From NCBI RefSeq assembly GCF_904846175.1, contig NZ_CAJGZM010000003.1, positions 186,001 to 250,000 on the forward strand: DNA of 64,000 bases. Direction: 5' to 3'. Positions 17,791 through 26,405 of this stretch are shown in pieces (the first letter of the stretch is position 1; each line of letters begins with the position of its first letter). The position numbers were made by a program, and so were the translations under genes. The notes beneath the pieces are model-generated. The model searched no databases. It was not told the DNA's origin and was given only the letters and a program-made list of their open reading frames with translations. This DNA is from Psychrobacter immobilis (GTDB lineage: Bacteria; Pseudomonadota; Gammaproteobacteria; Pseudomonadales; Moraxellaceae).

Positions 17791-19083
17791 ATGAAAAATA
17801 CTGAAAATCTGGTTGTTGTCCATCTAAGTGCCACGGCAGTCTATGTCGTCATCGGTAGCGTTGTCTCTGCAAAAGACATTCGTATTATGGGTGTGGGGCA
17901 AGTTAAAAATAGCGACTTCTATCAAGGTCAAATAAAGCACCGTGAACGCTTGCAAGGCGCTATTAGACAAGCCATCCAAGAGGCAGAAGACACTGCTAAT
18001 TGCCGTGTACATAGCGTTTGGTTGACTATGGCGACCCCTGAGCTGTTAAGTAAAAACAGCGCCGGTAATGTCAAAGTAGAAGACGAAGTCGTCCGTGCCA
18101 AAGACATGGTACAAGCGCTATCAAACGCCAAGTCACAAGACTTGTCGCCTGACTATTATTTAATGCATTGTTGTCAGCAAGGCATTTATATCGACAATCA
18201 GGAGTTTATGGTTGATGATGCCATTGATATGGTCGCGCACAATATCAGCGTGATGTATCACATGATGATGATGCCAGTATCTAGCCGTCAAAATATCCAA
18301 AAACTACTACAAAGCTGTGACGTCGGTATTGACCATATCGTTTTTGATGCAGTGACCAGCGCTGAATATAGTTTGATGCCTGATGAGCGCCAGCAAGGGG
18401 TTTGCTTGGTTGATATCGGTGCGAGTACTACCAGTATTTGTGTCTATAAAGAAAATAAGCTAATTTTCACCCATTGTATTGCCACCGGGAGCCATGAAGT
18501 GACGATGGATATTTCAGCCGATGTTGGTATCTCTATGATAGAGGCAGAAAGGCTTAAAAAAACGCATGGTACTGTCGATATCAATAGCGTCGATCCTAGC
18601 TCATTCTTCCTCTTTAAGCCGCAAGGATCGGGCGATGAGATTAACATCGGCACTTATAATTTAGCGCGCATTATCGAAGCGCGTTATGAGCAAATATTCA
18701 CCGAAGTGGTTCGCCAATTACATGACGCCGACTTGTTAGGTTATATTGATAAAGGGCTTGTGCTCTCAGGCGGTGGCAGTGCCATTAAAGGTATGATACC
18801 TTTTGCTAAAAAGCTGTTAAGAATGCCTGTAGTATTGACCAATACCCATCCAGCTATTAGTGCTTACAATCATTTTGATAATGATGAGTCCTTTAAACAG
18901 CTGAATATTCAGGTCAATGATCGCGCTTATCAAACAGCATTTGGTACATTACTATATAGTCAAAGCGAGCAGTTTCGCCGTAGTGAAAAAAGTGAGCCGG
19001 AAGCGATTCAAAAAAATCGTGTCACGGGCGTTTTTCAAAGTGCAGGGCAACGTTTTGCCAGTGTACTCAAAAAGATATTATAA
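17791..19083 (+). CDS. ftsA: Cell division protein FtsA with diverged first phosphate loop
   Basis: An actin-like protein that anchors FtsZ to the membrane. By family alignment the start is the ATG at 17791 (430 residues); in-frame starts at 17716 and 17743 would add residues unlike other FtsA proteins and have no good ribosome site. The second phosphate loop (VDIGASTTSICVY) and the adenosine loop (LVLSGGGSAIKGM) are intact. The last residues (QRFASVLKKIL) form the amphipathic membrane helix. Odd: where FtsA normally reads Asp-Ile-Gly-Thr, this protein reads VVHLSATAV at residues 9-17, so the Asp and Gly of the first phosphate loop are replaced by His and Ser. The 1C region (about residues 95-165) is also diverged. 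It is followed by ftsZ after 234 bases. Confidence 0.93.
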   Translation: MKNTENLVVVHLSATAVYVVIGSVVSAKDIRIMGVGQVKNSDFYQGQIKHRERLQGAIRQAIQEAEDTANCRVHSVWLTMATPELLSKNSAGNVKVEDEVVRAKDMVQALSNAKSQDLSPDYYLMHCCQQGIYIDNQEFMVDDAIDMVAHNISVMYHMMMMPVSSRQNIQKLLQSCDVGIDHIVFDAVTSAEYSLMPDERQQGVCLVDIGASTTSICVYKENKLIFTHCIATGSHEVTMDISADVGISMIEAERLKKTHGTVDINSVDPSSFFLFKPQGSGDEINIGTYNLARIIEARYEQIFTEVVRQLHDADLLGYIDKGLVLSGGGSAIKGMIPFAKKLLRMPVVLTNTHPAISAYNHFDNDESFKQLNIQVNDRAYQTAFGTLLYSQSEQFRRSEKSEPEAIQKNRVTGVFQSAGQRFASVLKKIL

Positions 19084-19317
19084 TCCTGCTGCATTTTACT
19101 GAGATTAAGCAGTTAACGGCATGCCGCAGTATTATAGGTAAGCATATTTAAAGCAACACCCTGTACAATAACGGCATATATTGGCTAAGCACAACTATTT
19201 AGGCCTTTGCCGTGTTTTATTTAAATACATTTATATATAGTAAGTCGATAGCGCGCCATATGAGTGTGTTACCAAGTATCGACCCATCACGCTATCTGCA
19301 ACTGGAGAAACCTTTTT

Positions 19318-20514
19318 ATGTCAAAATACACCATGCCAGATGATAATCAGCTTCAAAACAATGGCCAGGCAAGCTTCACTGTATTCGGTGTGGGCGGCGG
19401 TGGCGGTAATGCAGTTGAGCATATGGTGCAACAAGGGATTAGAGGTGTAACGTTTGTCTGTGCCAATACGGATAAACAAGCGCTCGATCGTCTCACCGCG
19501 CCGCATAAATTGCAGCTTGGCGCTAAGACCAACCGTGGTTTAGGTGCAGGAGCAAACCCAGAAGTGGGTCGTGAAGCTGCAGAAAGCGATGAAGAAGCGA
19601 TTCGAGCCCTACTTGAGCATTCAGATATGGTCTTTATCACCGCCGGAATGGGTGGTGGAACAGGTACCGGTGCAGCACCAGTCGTAGCACGTATTGCTAA
19701 AGAAATGGAAGTATTGACGGTGGCGGTTGTCACAACCCCATTTAAGTTTGAAGGTGGTAAACGTATCAAGGCTGCTAAAGCCGGTATTGAGCAGTTGACC
19801 AATTTCGTTGACTCTATCATTACCATTCCAAATGATAAGCTGATGAGCGTGTATGGCAATATCTCTATGCAAGACGCTTTCAAAAAAGCCGATGACGTTC
19901 TCTTGCATGCGGTTCAAGGTATTGCAGAAACTATCGCCAGCGAAGGTATGATTAATATTGATTTTAACGATATCCGCACTGCCATGACGGCTAAAGGTCA
20001 TGCGATGATGGGTATCGGTCGTGCAAGCGGCGATGACCGTGCGCGTCAAGCGACCGAAAAAGCCATCCGCTCGCCATTGCTTGATGATTTACGTTTAGAA
20101 AACGCCAAAGGTTTACTCGTTAATGTGATTTCATCTGAATCTTTATCATTAGATGAAATGAGTAAAATTAGTGTTATCGTTGAAGAAATCACTGATATCG
20201 ATGATGCGCATATTTTCTACGGTTCAGTTATCGACGAAAAAATGGGTGATGATTTGCATGTGACTGTGATTGCCACTGGTCTGACTTTGGATGAAAATGC
20301 TGGAGAAGAGCCTGAAGTGGTAGAGCAGCCTGTACCATCGGTAAACAGCACGCAACCTGTTGACCCAAATTTGCATACCAGTGCGCTAAATAGTCAAAAG
20401 CAGTCTCAGGCTCAATATCAAGAAAGTCCGATTCGCTCAAATGCGACGCAAGAGCAGCCTAAAACTAAAACCAACAGTATTCAAGACTATCTTAAGCGCC
20501 AACAGAATAAATAA
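19318..20514 (+). CDS. ftsZ: Cell division GTPase FtsZ
   Basis: A tubulin-like GTPase that forms the cytokinetic ring. GGAGA at 19304-19308 selects the ATG at 19318 (398 residues) over an upstream in-frame GTG at 19264. Motifs include FGVGGGGGNAVEHM, the tubulin signature MGGGTGTGAAPVVA (residues about 103-116), FKFEGGKR, and the T7-loop region IDFNDIRTAM. A variable Gln/Ser/Pro linker (about 320-385) leads to the conserved C-terminal peptide IQDYLKRQQ, which binds FtsA and ZipA. A strong terminator follows at 20558, ending the ftsQAZ unit. Confidence 0.99.
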   Translation: MSKYTMPDDNQLQNNGQASFTVFGVGGGGGNAVEHMVQQGIRGVTFVCANTDKQALDRLTAPHKLQLGAKTNRGLGAGANPEVGREAAESDEEAIRALLEHSDMVFITAGMGGGTGTGAAPVVARIAKEMEVLTVAVVTTPFKFEGGKRIKAAKAGIEQLTNFVDSIITIPNDKLMSVYGNISMQDAFKKADDVLLHAVQGIAETIASEGMINIDFNDIRTAMTAKGHAMMGIGRASGDDRARQATEKAIRSPLLDDLRLENAKGLLVNVISSESLSLDEMSKISVIVEEITDIDDAHIFYGSVIDEKMGDDLHVTVIATGLTLDENAGEEPEVVEQPVPSVNSTQPVDPNLHTSALNSQKQSQAQYQESPIRSNATQEQPKTKTNSIQDYLKRQQNK

Positions 20515-20552
20515 TCCTTAAAATGAATGGTTATTTTAGATAGTATGGATAA

Positions 20553-20583
20553 AAAGAGCCAGTATTTCGATACTGGCTTTTTT
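20553..20583 (+). terminator. Rho-independent terminator after ftsZ
   Basis: Arms GCCAGTAT (20558-20565) and ATACTGGC (20570-20577) around a TTCG tetraloop, flanked by A5 on the left and T6 on the right. It separates ftsZ from lpxC, which must then have its own promoter. Confidence 0.93.
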
Positions 20584-20862
20584 GTGCCTATTTTTCAAAT
20601 TCGCTTCAAAACTTTAATTTTTTTACTTATAAACTGGCTATTTATAAAATTATAATCTGTAGAGTTGGATGTTAGTAAGCTTTTAAGCATTGATTGCTCA
20701 AAGATTGAGCATTTATTGCCTGATAAAAATTAACGTTAAGATGATTACGATAAGTGTTATCAATCAAAGAGATAAGCAAATTAACGCTTTTTAGCGCTAG
20801 CGAAATAGGGGTGGGTAATGCTACACTATGGCAATTGTAACAAAATATGTGAGAAGACAGCC
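20584..20862. other. ftsZ-lpxC spacer with a small inverted repeat
   Basis: With the terminator, this spacer makes a 348-base gene-free stretch. It is A/T-rich. A perfect TGCTCAA/TTGAGCA inverted repeat with a 3-base loop lies at 20695-20711, about 150 bases before the lpxC start. No gene is visible; the lpxC promoter should be here. Confidence 0.5.
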
Positions 20863-21780
20863 ATGAACCAACGAACCATAAAAACAGCAATAGCCGTTAC
20901 AGGTACTGGTCTTCATAGTGGTCAACCTGTTGACTTAGAGTTTCATCCACAACCTATTAATACTGGCATCGTTTTTGAACGTTCTGATATTGCCGGTAGT
21001 AATCCTATTCCTGCTAGTGCCTTTTTGGTACAAGATACCATGATGTCATCGAACCTAGTCTTTGGTGGCACGCGTGTCGGCACGGTCGAGCATTTGCTCA
21101 GTGCGGTCGCAGGTCTTGGCGTTGATAATCTATTGATTCGCGTGTCGGCGTCAGAAATACCGATTATGGATGGTAGTGCAGCGCCGTTTGTGGGTTTACT
21201 GCTCCAAGCCGGATTTTGCGAACAAGAGGCGGCAAAACGCTTTATTAAGATTGTGCGTCCGGTACGCGTGAAAGTTGACGATAAATGGGCAGAGCTGCGT
21301 CCTTATGACGGCTTCGAGTTAAACTTCGAGATTGATTTTGACCATCCTGCCATTGATAAAGACTTTCAGCATGCACAGTTGCAGTTTTCAACCCAAAACT
21401 TCATTGAGCAATTGAGCTCAGCGCGTACTTTTGGCTTCTTACGTGATATCGAAGCCTTACGCCAGAATAACTTAGCGTTAGGCGGTAGCATGGACAATGC
21501 GATTGTTATTGATGATGCCAGCGTTCTTAATGAAGAAGGCTTACGCTTTAATGATGAATTTGTACGTCATAAAATTCTAGATGCACTAGGTGATTTATAT
21601 CTGATTGGTTATCCCATTTTAGGGCGCTTTAATGCTTATAAATCTGGTCACGCGCTAAATAATATGTTGGTGCGCGAGATATTATCAGACCCTATTAACT
21701 TTGAAATTGTAACTTTTGATGACAATGTAAGCTGTCCTATCGAATATTTACCTTTGAATAGTATAACCGTTGAAGGATGA
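20863..21780 (+). CDS. lpxC: UDP-3-O-acyl-N-acetylglucosamine deacetylase LpxC
   Basis: A zinc deacetylase and the committed step of lipid A synthesis. From the ATG at 20863, with GAGAAG six bases upstream, it is 305 residues, the family length; an in-frame ATG at 20818 lacks support. Motifs are QRTIKTAIAVTGTGLHSG at the N-terminus, GTVEHLLSAVAGLGVDN with one zinc His, MDGSAAPFV, and RHKILDALGDLYLIG with the second zinc His and the Asp ligand. In Escherichia coli LpxC level is set by FtsH proteolysis through its C-terminus; here the end reads NSITVEG, so this cannot be judged. FtsH is encoded about 5 kb away. Confidence 0.98.
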   Translation: MNQRTIKTAIAVTGTGLHSGQPVDLEFHPQPINTGIVFERSDIAGSNPIPASAFLVQDTMMSSNLVFGGTRVGTVEHLLSAVAGLGVDNLLIRVSASEIPIMDGSAAPFVGLLLQAGFCEQEAAKRFIKIVRPVRVKVDDKWAELRPYDGFELNFEIDFDHPAIDKDFQHAQLQFSTQNFIEQLSSARTFGFLRDIEALRQNNLALGGSMDNAIVIDDASVLNEEGLRFNDEFVRHKILDALGDLYLIGYPILGRFNAYKSGHALNNMLVREILSDPINFEIVTFDDNVSCPIEYLPLNSITVEG

Positions 21781-21934
21781 ATACAGGAATATACACGAAG
21801 TATCGAAACATTTACGCAATATTACATAAAATGGTTATAAGTAAGGCTTAATAATATTCGTTTAAATAGATATTTTGTTTCTCATTTTACGAATAACCTG
21901 CTTCAAGGTAGGCAAAATAATAGATGTAGGAAAT

Positions 21935-21994
21935 AAAAAAATCAGTGCTCGGTGAGTTTCACAATGTGAACCTCACCGATCACTGATTTTTTTT
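21935..21994. terminator. Long bidirectional terminator between lpxC and dciA-like gene
   Basis: Two 22-base arms (21941-21962 and 21966-21987) match at 20 positions around a 3-base loop (AAT). The hairpin is flanked by A6 on the left and T7-8 on the right, so it can end transcription in both directions between the convergent genes. The stem is longer than the other terminators in the window. Confidence 0.93.
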
Positions 21995-22078
21995 ATAGAA
22001 GAAATTACAAAAACGCAGCTTTAGCAGGGGTAACTATGGGTTTAATTTACATAACTTTACAAAGTGAACTACTCTATT

Positions 22079-22594
22079 TTAGGAATTAATCAAGCGTAAA
22101 AGCGCCTTTTTGAGATTTTTATCAGTGGTGACATGCTCTGCGGCCTGTGATATAGTCCGCTTTGTGTTTTGGCTAAGAGCCTGATTTCCATGGGCTTTAA
22201 GAGGCTTTGGTAGAGGTGCTGACAAGGCTTGTGATGATTTAGAATAATCATTATAAGCAGAATTTTTGGCTACTACGACGCGAATTTGCTTGAGTTGTTT
22301 AAATGTAATTGACTGCTCTGTTAGTACCTGCAAATAAGCGCTCTGTAAATAGCGAATGTGATTGGCAGCAGTCATCGAGCCCACACTGAGTATGAGTTGC
22401 TCAGAGGTTAAGCCCACGACCCAGCAGTTATTGAGGATTTCCTCAGGTAGACAATCTACCAAAAGCTCTTTTACCTCGGTCGTTGCTTGTAGATATAAAC
22501 GCATATTGTCAGCAAGTGTTTGAGGTAGCGCGCTACCAGCAAAAGCTTGATGATCAATCAGTTTAGCAAGGCGGTTAGGTTGTTTTTTTGACAT
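22079..22594 (-). CDS. DUF721 protein, DciA-like
   Basis: A 171-residue cytoplasmic protein. The DUF721 core is residues about 5-110: LAKLIDHQAF, NCWVVGLTSEQLILSV and SMTAANHIRYLQSAYLQVL, the strand-helix pattern of DciA, which loads the replicative helicase DnaB in bacteria lacking DnaC. The C-terminal 60 residues are a basic, Ser/Ala-rich tail. A position next to lpxC is common for dciA in gammaproteobacteria, which supports the call, although secA, its other usual neighbour, is absent here. I prefer the ATG at 22594 (GATGAG upstream) to the GTG at 22603. Confidence 0.72.
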   Translation of the reverse strand: MSKKQPNRLAKLIDHQAFAGSALPQTLADNMRLYLQATTEVKELLVDCLPEEILNNCWVVGLTSEQLILSVGSMTAANHIRYLQSAYLQVLTEQSITFKQLKQIRVVVAKNSAYNDYSKSSQALSAPLPKPLKAHGNQALSQNTKRTISQAAEHVTTDKNLKKALLRLINS

Positions 22595-22758
22595 CGTAAG
22601 CACTCATCTAATAGGTGAAAAAATCGATATTCATCATAAACAGCGAGCTTTTGTACTAAGGATTTTATCATGTTTATTTCATGGTTATCTTCCCCAAATT
22701 AATTCATGCTTTGTCACGGACGGCGAGCAATCCTGTATTCACAATAGGTAGTAAATTT

Positions 22759-23484
22759 ATGAAACAAGCTTTATTAATTTTGTCAGTATTGGGAATGGGT
22801 ATAGCGCAGACGAGTGGTGCTGTCGAAACAACCTTTCAACCAAATAATACCTTGAGTCATACCATCACAAATATCTCTACTTCTGCGAACTACGGTTCAA
22901 GTCGCAATATCTATAGCACTAATAGCGGTGCTTATGTTTCAAGCAATGATGAAATCAGTCAAGCGATTGATAATCTCAGTGCCCATGCCAAGCAAAAAGA
23001 ATATAAGCTTGCTTCGCTAACCAATCGTTTGTCTTATGAGCAGCGTCAGCAGCAAGCAAGCTCAGTGCCAGATCGTTATTCTGCTCCTGCCATTGCTGCA
23101 GCCAATGCTGCACGCGTCGCGCTTTCAAGCAGCTCTGGTTACTGTGCGCGTTATGTACGTAAAGCACTACAATCAGCGGGTTATGAATTTACGCCTAACC
23201 CATCAGCTTATCAGTATGCCTCTCGTGGCACACTTGCCCAAGCTGGCTTTGCTAAAATCAGTAACAATATGCAGCCACAAGTTGGTGATGTTGTGGTCTA
23301 TGATCGCAGCTCAAAGCATCCACATGGTCATATCCAGATTTTTGATGGCAATGGTTGGGTCTCTGACTTCCGTCAAAGCAGTATTAGCCCATACAGCGGC
23401 GTTTATAATTATACAACTTGGCGCGATTCTCAATATGTTGACGATGCGTCTAACCGTGGTATCTACCTTGCTATGGCTGACTAA
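22759..23484 (+). CDS. Secreted CHAP-domain amidase/peptidase
   Basis: A 241-residue exported protein. From the ATG at 22759, with AGGTAG upstream, the first 20 or so residues (MKQALLILSVLGMGIAQTSG) are a signal peptide; the longer frame from 22681 would bury it. A Ser/Asn-rich linker leads to a CHAP (NlpC/P60-like) domain at about residues 120-235. The catalytic Cys lies in SGYCARYVRKAL and the His in HPHGHIQIFDGNGWVSDF. Such proteins hydrolyse peptidoglycan peptide or amide bonds. It is a lone gene ending in a strong terminator at 23543. Confidence 0.87.
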   Translation: MKQALLILSVLGMGIAQTSGAVETTFQPNNTLSHTITNISTSANYGSSRNIYSTNSGAYVSSNDEISQAIDNLSAHAKQKEYKLASLTNRLSYEQRQQQASSVPDRYSAPAIAAANAARVALSSSSGYCARYVRKALQSAGYEFTPNPSAYQYASRGTLAQAGFAKISNNMQPQVGDVVVYDRSSKHPHGHIQIFDGNGWVSDFRQSSISPYSGVYNYTTWRDSQYVDDASNRGIYLAMAD

Positions 23485-23542
23485 TATTAGGCATTCATTA
23501 AGCAGTTATCATTATTTTTAGAATAAAGTGTTTTCTCCGAAC

Positions 23543-23578
23543 CCAGTAATGCTCTTGATGACATTACTGGTTTTTTTT
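23543..23578 (+). terminator. Rho-independent terminator after the CHAP gene
   Basis: Perfect 9-bp arms CCAGTAATG (23543-23551) and CATTACTGG (23562-23570), followed by eight T residues. Confidence 0.95.
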
Positions 23579-23627
23579 GCTTGGCATAATTTAATAACTG
23601 TTTAAATTAGCTATGTAAATAAAGAAT

Positions 23628-24512
23628 CTACTTAGCTAGCGCCGCCTGTTTATCAAATACTGACCAATATTGCATATTATGAAAATCTGGCGGGGATACG
23701 TGTTTGGGTGCAAAATATAACGCCGTTGTACCAAATGTCGTCGAAAAACTCAAAATCACACAAGGATGAATGTAATCAATGCCATTATCAGTATCATTGA
23801 TAACATCCTTTTTATTATGAATCCGACTTAAGGACAAACTAAAGCTGCGTTCATAAAGATAAGTTTTGGTGGTGGTAATATTAGGTGTTAATGAATTGAT
23901 AAAAGGTTTGATTGTCTCTGACAATGGGTTCTGCTCTGGGTTGGCAGTGCCATTACTCGAAGGGCAATGACTGGATGTCCAATTAATAAAAGCACGTGTT
24001 TGCCCATTAGCTTGCAAAACTGGTGTTGGCGGCAATATCGTAGGGTTACGATAGCTTTTAAACTGATAAAGCGCATAACGACCGTCAGGATTAGCATTAA
24101 TTTCAATATAAGGGCTAGTTTTGTTACCATCTATTGAATCAATACCCATTTCATTAGTGTTATTTATCGAAACAGTGCTATTTATTGCACCGCCTGCTAA
24201 AAAGCATTCAAGGCAAGTCTGCTCCCATAAATAATCTACAAATCCTACTTGCGCAGATTGCCATATTGGCCAGTCTAATTGCGCCGCTAATGATTTAAGT
24301 GGCAGTGTTACGCAATAATCAAGCTGTAACTGCCACTCTGGCTGCTCAGTGCTTTGGGCTCTCTGTTCTGTTTGTGTTCTCTTTGCTGTTTGAGCTAGGG
24401 TTGCGATGACTTCTACTTGAATATTTTGTAAGTCCTCTATCGTCACGCCAAGCTGTTTGGCATCAGCAGCGAGGGTATCCGTTGCTAGGCATAAGTTAAA
24501 AGTTTGGCTCAT
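23628..24512 (-). CDS. DOMON-like domain protein
   Basis: A 294-residue protein resembling the DOMON-like type 9 domain found in uncharacterised proteobacterial proteins. Recognisable blocks are LDWPIWQSAQVGFVDYLWEQ, CLECFLAGG, and YIEINANPDGRYALYQFKSYRN, where a sheet-rich pattern surrounds conserved Trp, Glu and Asn residues; LYFAPKHVSPPDFHN lies near the end. There is no signal peptide, so it is probably cytoplasmic. Two insertions rich in Asn/Thr/Ser (near residues 120-140 and 190-225) lengthen it compared with the usual 190-220 residues. The start is the ATG at 24512; the ribosome site is weak. It lies downstream of yhbY, beyond a terminator. Confidence 0.7.
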   Translation of the reverse strand: MSQTFNLCLATDTLAADAKQLGVTIEDLQNIQVEVIATLAQTAKRTQTEQRAQSTEQPEWQLQLDYCVTLPLKSLAAQLDWPIWQSAQVGFVDYLWEQTCLECFLAGGAINSTVSINNTNEMGIDSIDGNKTSPYIEINANPDGRYALYQFKSYRNPTILPPTPVLQANGQTRAFINWTSSHCPSSNGTANPEQNPLSETIKPFINSLTPNITTTKTYLYERSFSLSLSRIHNKKDVINDTDNGIDYIHPCVILSFSTTFGTTALYFAPKHVSPPDFHNMQYWSVFDKQAALAK

Positions 24513-24583
24513 AAGTTGATAATATCCGCAGTTTAATAGCAATTAAGAATGAACTGTAAGCAGTAAAGGGTAAGTAGATAACA

Positions 24584-24616
24584 TAAAAGCCGCGAGCAAA
24601 TGCTGCGCGGCTTTTA
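24584..24616 (-). terminator. Rho-independent terminator after yhbY
   Basis: Arms AAAAGCCGCG (24585-24594) and CGCGGCTTTT (24606-24615), with an inner AGC/GCT extension. On the minus strand the second arm ends in a T run, just after the yhbY stop at 24657. Confidence 0.85.
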
Positions 24617-24656
24617 TTAGATAAGATAAAACACAAACTAAGCTGGCAATAACAAC

Positions 24657-24968
24657 TTACTGCGCGTGACGAGCAAGATTTGATAGTTTAGGATTGGCAT
24701 GTGGGTTTTTACGCAGTAACAGCGCCATACGACCAATTGAATGTACCAAAGAGGCATTAGCGGCGGCGGCAAGCTGAGCGCCGATGATATCGCGTTCTTC
24801 TTTAGTGCCAGCTGGCAGCTTTATTTTGATAAGTTCGTGATCCGTCAAAGCGCGATCAATCTCTTCAGTGATGCTTGGGGTAATACCCTTGTTGCCAATC
24901 ATAACGATAGGTTTTAGGTCATGACCAATGCCTTTTAGGCGTTTGATGGTAGCGTTATCGAGTTGCAT
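24657..24968 (-). CDS. yhbY: RNA-binding protein YhbY (CRS1/YhbY/CRM domain)
   Basis: A 103-residue single CRM-domain protein associated with pre-50S ribosomal particles. The family pattern is plain: LKGIGHDLKPIVMIGNKG with the GxxG-type loop, then VTPSI-like ITPSITEEIDRALTDHELIKI, and IGRMALLLRKN at the end. The gene is divergent from rlmE, the same arrangement as in Escherichia coli (yhbY/rlmE-ftsH), and both products act on the 50S subunit. Confidence 0.93.
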   Translation of the reverse strand: MQLDNATIKRLKGIGHDLKPIVMIGNKGITPSITEEIDRALTDHELIKIKLPAGTKEERDIIGAQLAAAANASLVHSIGRMALLLRKNPHANPKLSNLARHAQ

Positions 24969-25347
24969 ATAATTCCTAGATGTTGGTAAAAATAAAAGAT
25001 GGTGCTATTAAGAGCAGATAATGACCATTATAGATAATCTGAGGTCATCTTGCATGAGATCAGCAGGATTTTGCACGATTTTACATGATGAAAATGTTAA
25101 ACTGAAAGTATGAGTACATTATAAACGCTACGGTCTTATAAAGCAGTGTTTTAACCAAGAGAATTTGACCGTGAAAGGTTACAAGGTGCATTTAAGACTT
25201 TATTGCTAATTTAGTTAAAGAACTTAAGTACCTAGCAATAGTCATCTTGTAGTCAAGTTTTTTATAAATAGACAGATATTGAACCCTTATAGATAACCAA
25301 TTTATAAACCGCTAGCGGTGTTTTACAAAGTAATAGGAGCAGTCATT
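24969..25347. other. Divergent spacer between yhbY and rlmE
   Basis: A 379-base A/T-rich spacer that must carry promoters for both directions. No gene is visible. I looked for a heat-shock type promoter before rlmE and did not find a convincing CTTGAA/CCCCAT pair. An AAAGCAGTGT near-copy of the recurrent intergenic word lies at 25139-25148. Confidence 0.4.
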
Positions 25348-25980
25348 TTGGTCACGCGTATTGAAAATAAAAAATTGTCAAAAAGCAGCAGTGCTTGGAT
25401 GCAGGAGCACATTGACGATCCTTATGTGAAAAAAGCCCAAATAGATGGTTACCGTGCCCGTGCTGCTTATAAATTGCTTGAAATTAATGAGAAGACCAAT
25501 CTAATTAAAAAAGGCATGACCGTCGTCGATTTGGGCAGTGCGCCGGGTAGTTGGTCGCAAGTTGCGGGACAACTGGTTGGTGAAAAAGGCGTCTTGATTG
25601 CCTCTGATATTTTACCAATGGACACCTTGCCCGACGTCACCTTTATTCAGGGCGACTTTCGAGAGGCAGAAGTGTTCGACCGTATCATGGCAGAAGTGGG
25701 CAACCGACAGGTCGATGTGGTGTTATCCGATATGGCACCGAATACCGCTGGCAATAGCGCCATCGATCAGCCGCGCATGATGTACTTATGCGAGTTGGCA
25801 GTCGATTTCGCCCTCGCAACCTTACCAGAAGGTGGCGCGCTTATTATGAAAGTGTTTCAAGGTGAGGGTACACAAGAATTACGCAAGCAGATGCAGGCTG
25901 ATTTTAGTAAAATTCGTAGTATCAAACCTGGCGCTTCAAGACCACGTTCAAAAGAGATGTTTTGGATTGCGATTAAATAA
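25348..25980 (+). CDS. rlmE: 23S rRNA (uridine2552-2'-O)-methyltransferase
   Basis: A SAM-dependent Rossmann methyltransferase (FtsJ/RrmJ) that modifies U2552 in the A-loop of 23S rRNA. AGGAG at 25335-25339 selects the TTG start at 25348, giving 210 residues, the family length; a GTG at 25318 would add ten unsupported residues. The catalytic K-D-K-E tetrad is readable: RARAAYKLLEI, DVVLSDMAPNTAGN, LIMKVFQGEG and RSKEMFWIAI. The SAM loop is VVDLGSAPGSWSQVA. ftsH follows after 425 bases and yhbY is divergent. Confidence 0.96.
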   Translation: MVTRIENKKLSKSSSAWMQEHIDDPYVKKAQIDGYRARAAYKLLEINEKTNLIKKGMTVVDLGSAPGSWSQVAGQLVGEKGVLIASDILPMDTLPDVTFIQGDFREAEVFDRIMAEVGNRQVDVVLSDMAPNTAGNSAIDQPRMMYLCELAVDFALATLPEGGALIMKVFQGEGTQELRKQMQADFSKIRSIKPGASRPRSKEMFWIAIK

Positions 25981-26056
25981 CTGCCATTGAGTAATACTGA
26001 ACAAAATCATCAAATTAAAAGCGCTACATTCGTTAACTGAATAAATAGCAATGCCG

Positions 26057-26085
26057 CTTGAATTATTCAGGTTAGCACCACATAT
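26057..26085 (+). promoter_or_regulatory. Candidate sigma-32 (heat-shock) promoter for ftsH
   Basis: CTTGAAT at 26057-26063, a 14-base spacer, then CCACATAT at 26078-26085, one mismatch from the enterobacterial CCCCATNT -10 element. It would give a leader of about 310 bases before ftsH. ftsH is a heat-shock gene in Escherichia coli. Read by eye only. Confidence 0.5.
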
Positions 26086-26150
26086 CATGGTATATTAACT
26101 TTGTTTTGAATCTATATCGCTTTAAATATAGAGCTATATATCAAGGCTAT

Positions 26151-26192
26151 GTTTTAAACAGAATCGTTTGAAGTTTTAAACAAAGTCGTTTT
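26151..26192 (+). repeat. Two tandem 22-base direct repeats in the ftsH leader
   Basis: GTTTTAAACAGAATCGTTTG starts at 26151 and GTTTTAAACAAAGTCGTTTT at 26173, a 22-base period. The two copies match at most positions. The TTTAAACAAAGTCG core recurs upstream of recA at 33817-33830. Confidence 0.6.
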
Positions 26193-26405
26193 AAGCTAAG
26201 TCGTCTGATAGTAAGCGCCTTATCAGCTCAGTTATTTATAGCCGTTTGTTTAATTATTTTGCTTGGTTTATGACTCTAAAAAATAGTGAAAGTACCAAGC
26301 ATGAATAATAATTTGCAACTAGGCATTGAATAGTGAGCCAAACGTTTATATATAGACGTCACGTGTTTAGTAAACACACCAATAAGTAAGGGATGGGAAT
26401 AACTA

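Noticed and set aside
19353..19883. A 176-codon minus-strand frame inside ftsZ
   Set aside because: It lies fully antisense to the conserved FtsZ GTPase domain, and its composition follows from the FtsZ codons; no ribosome site or family pattern.
25260..25300. A possible heat-shock promoter before rlmE
   Set aside because: A CCCTTATA-like -10 is present, but no CTTGAA-type -35 lies at the right distance.
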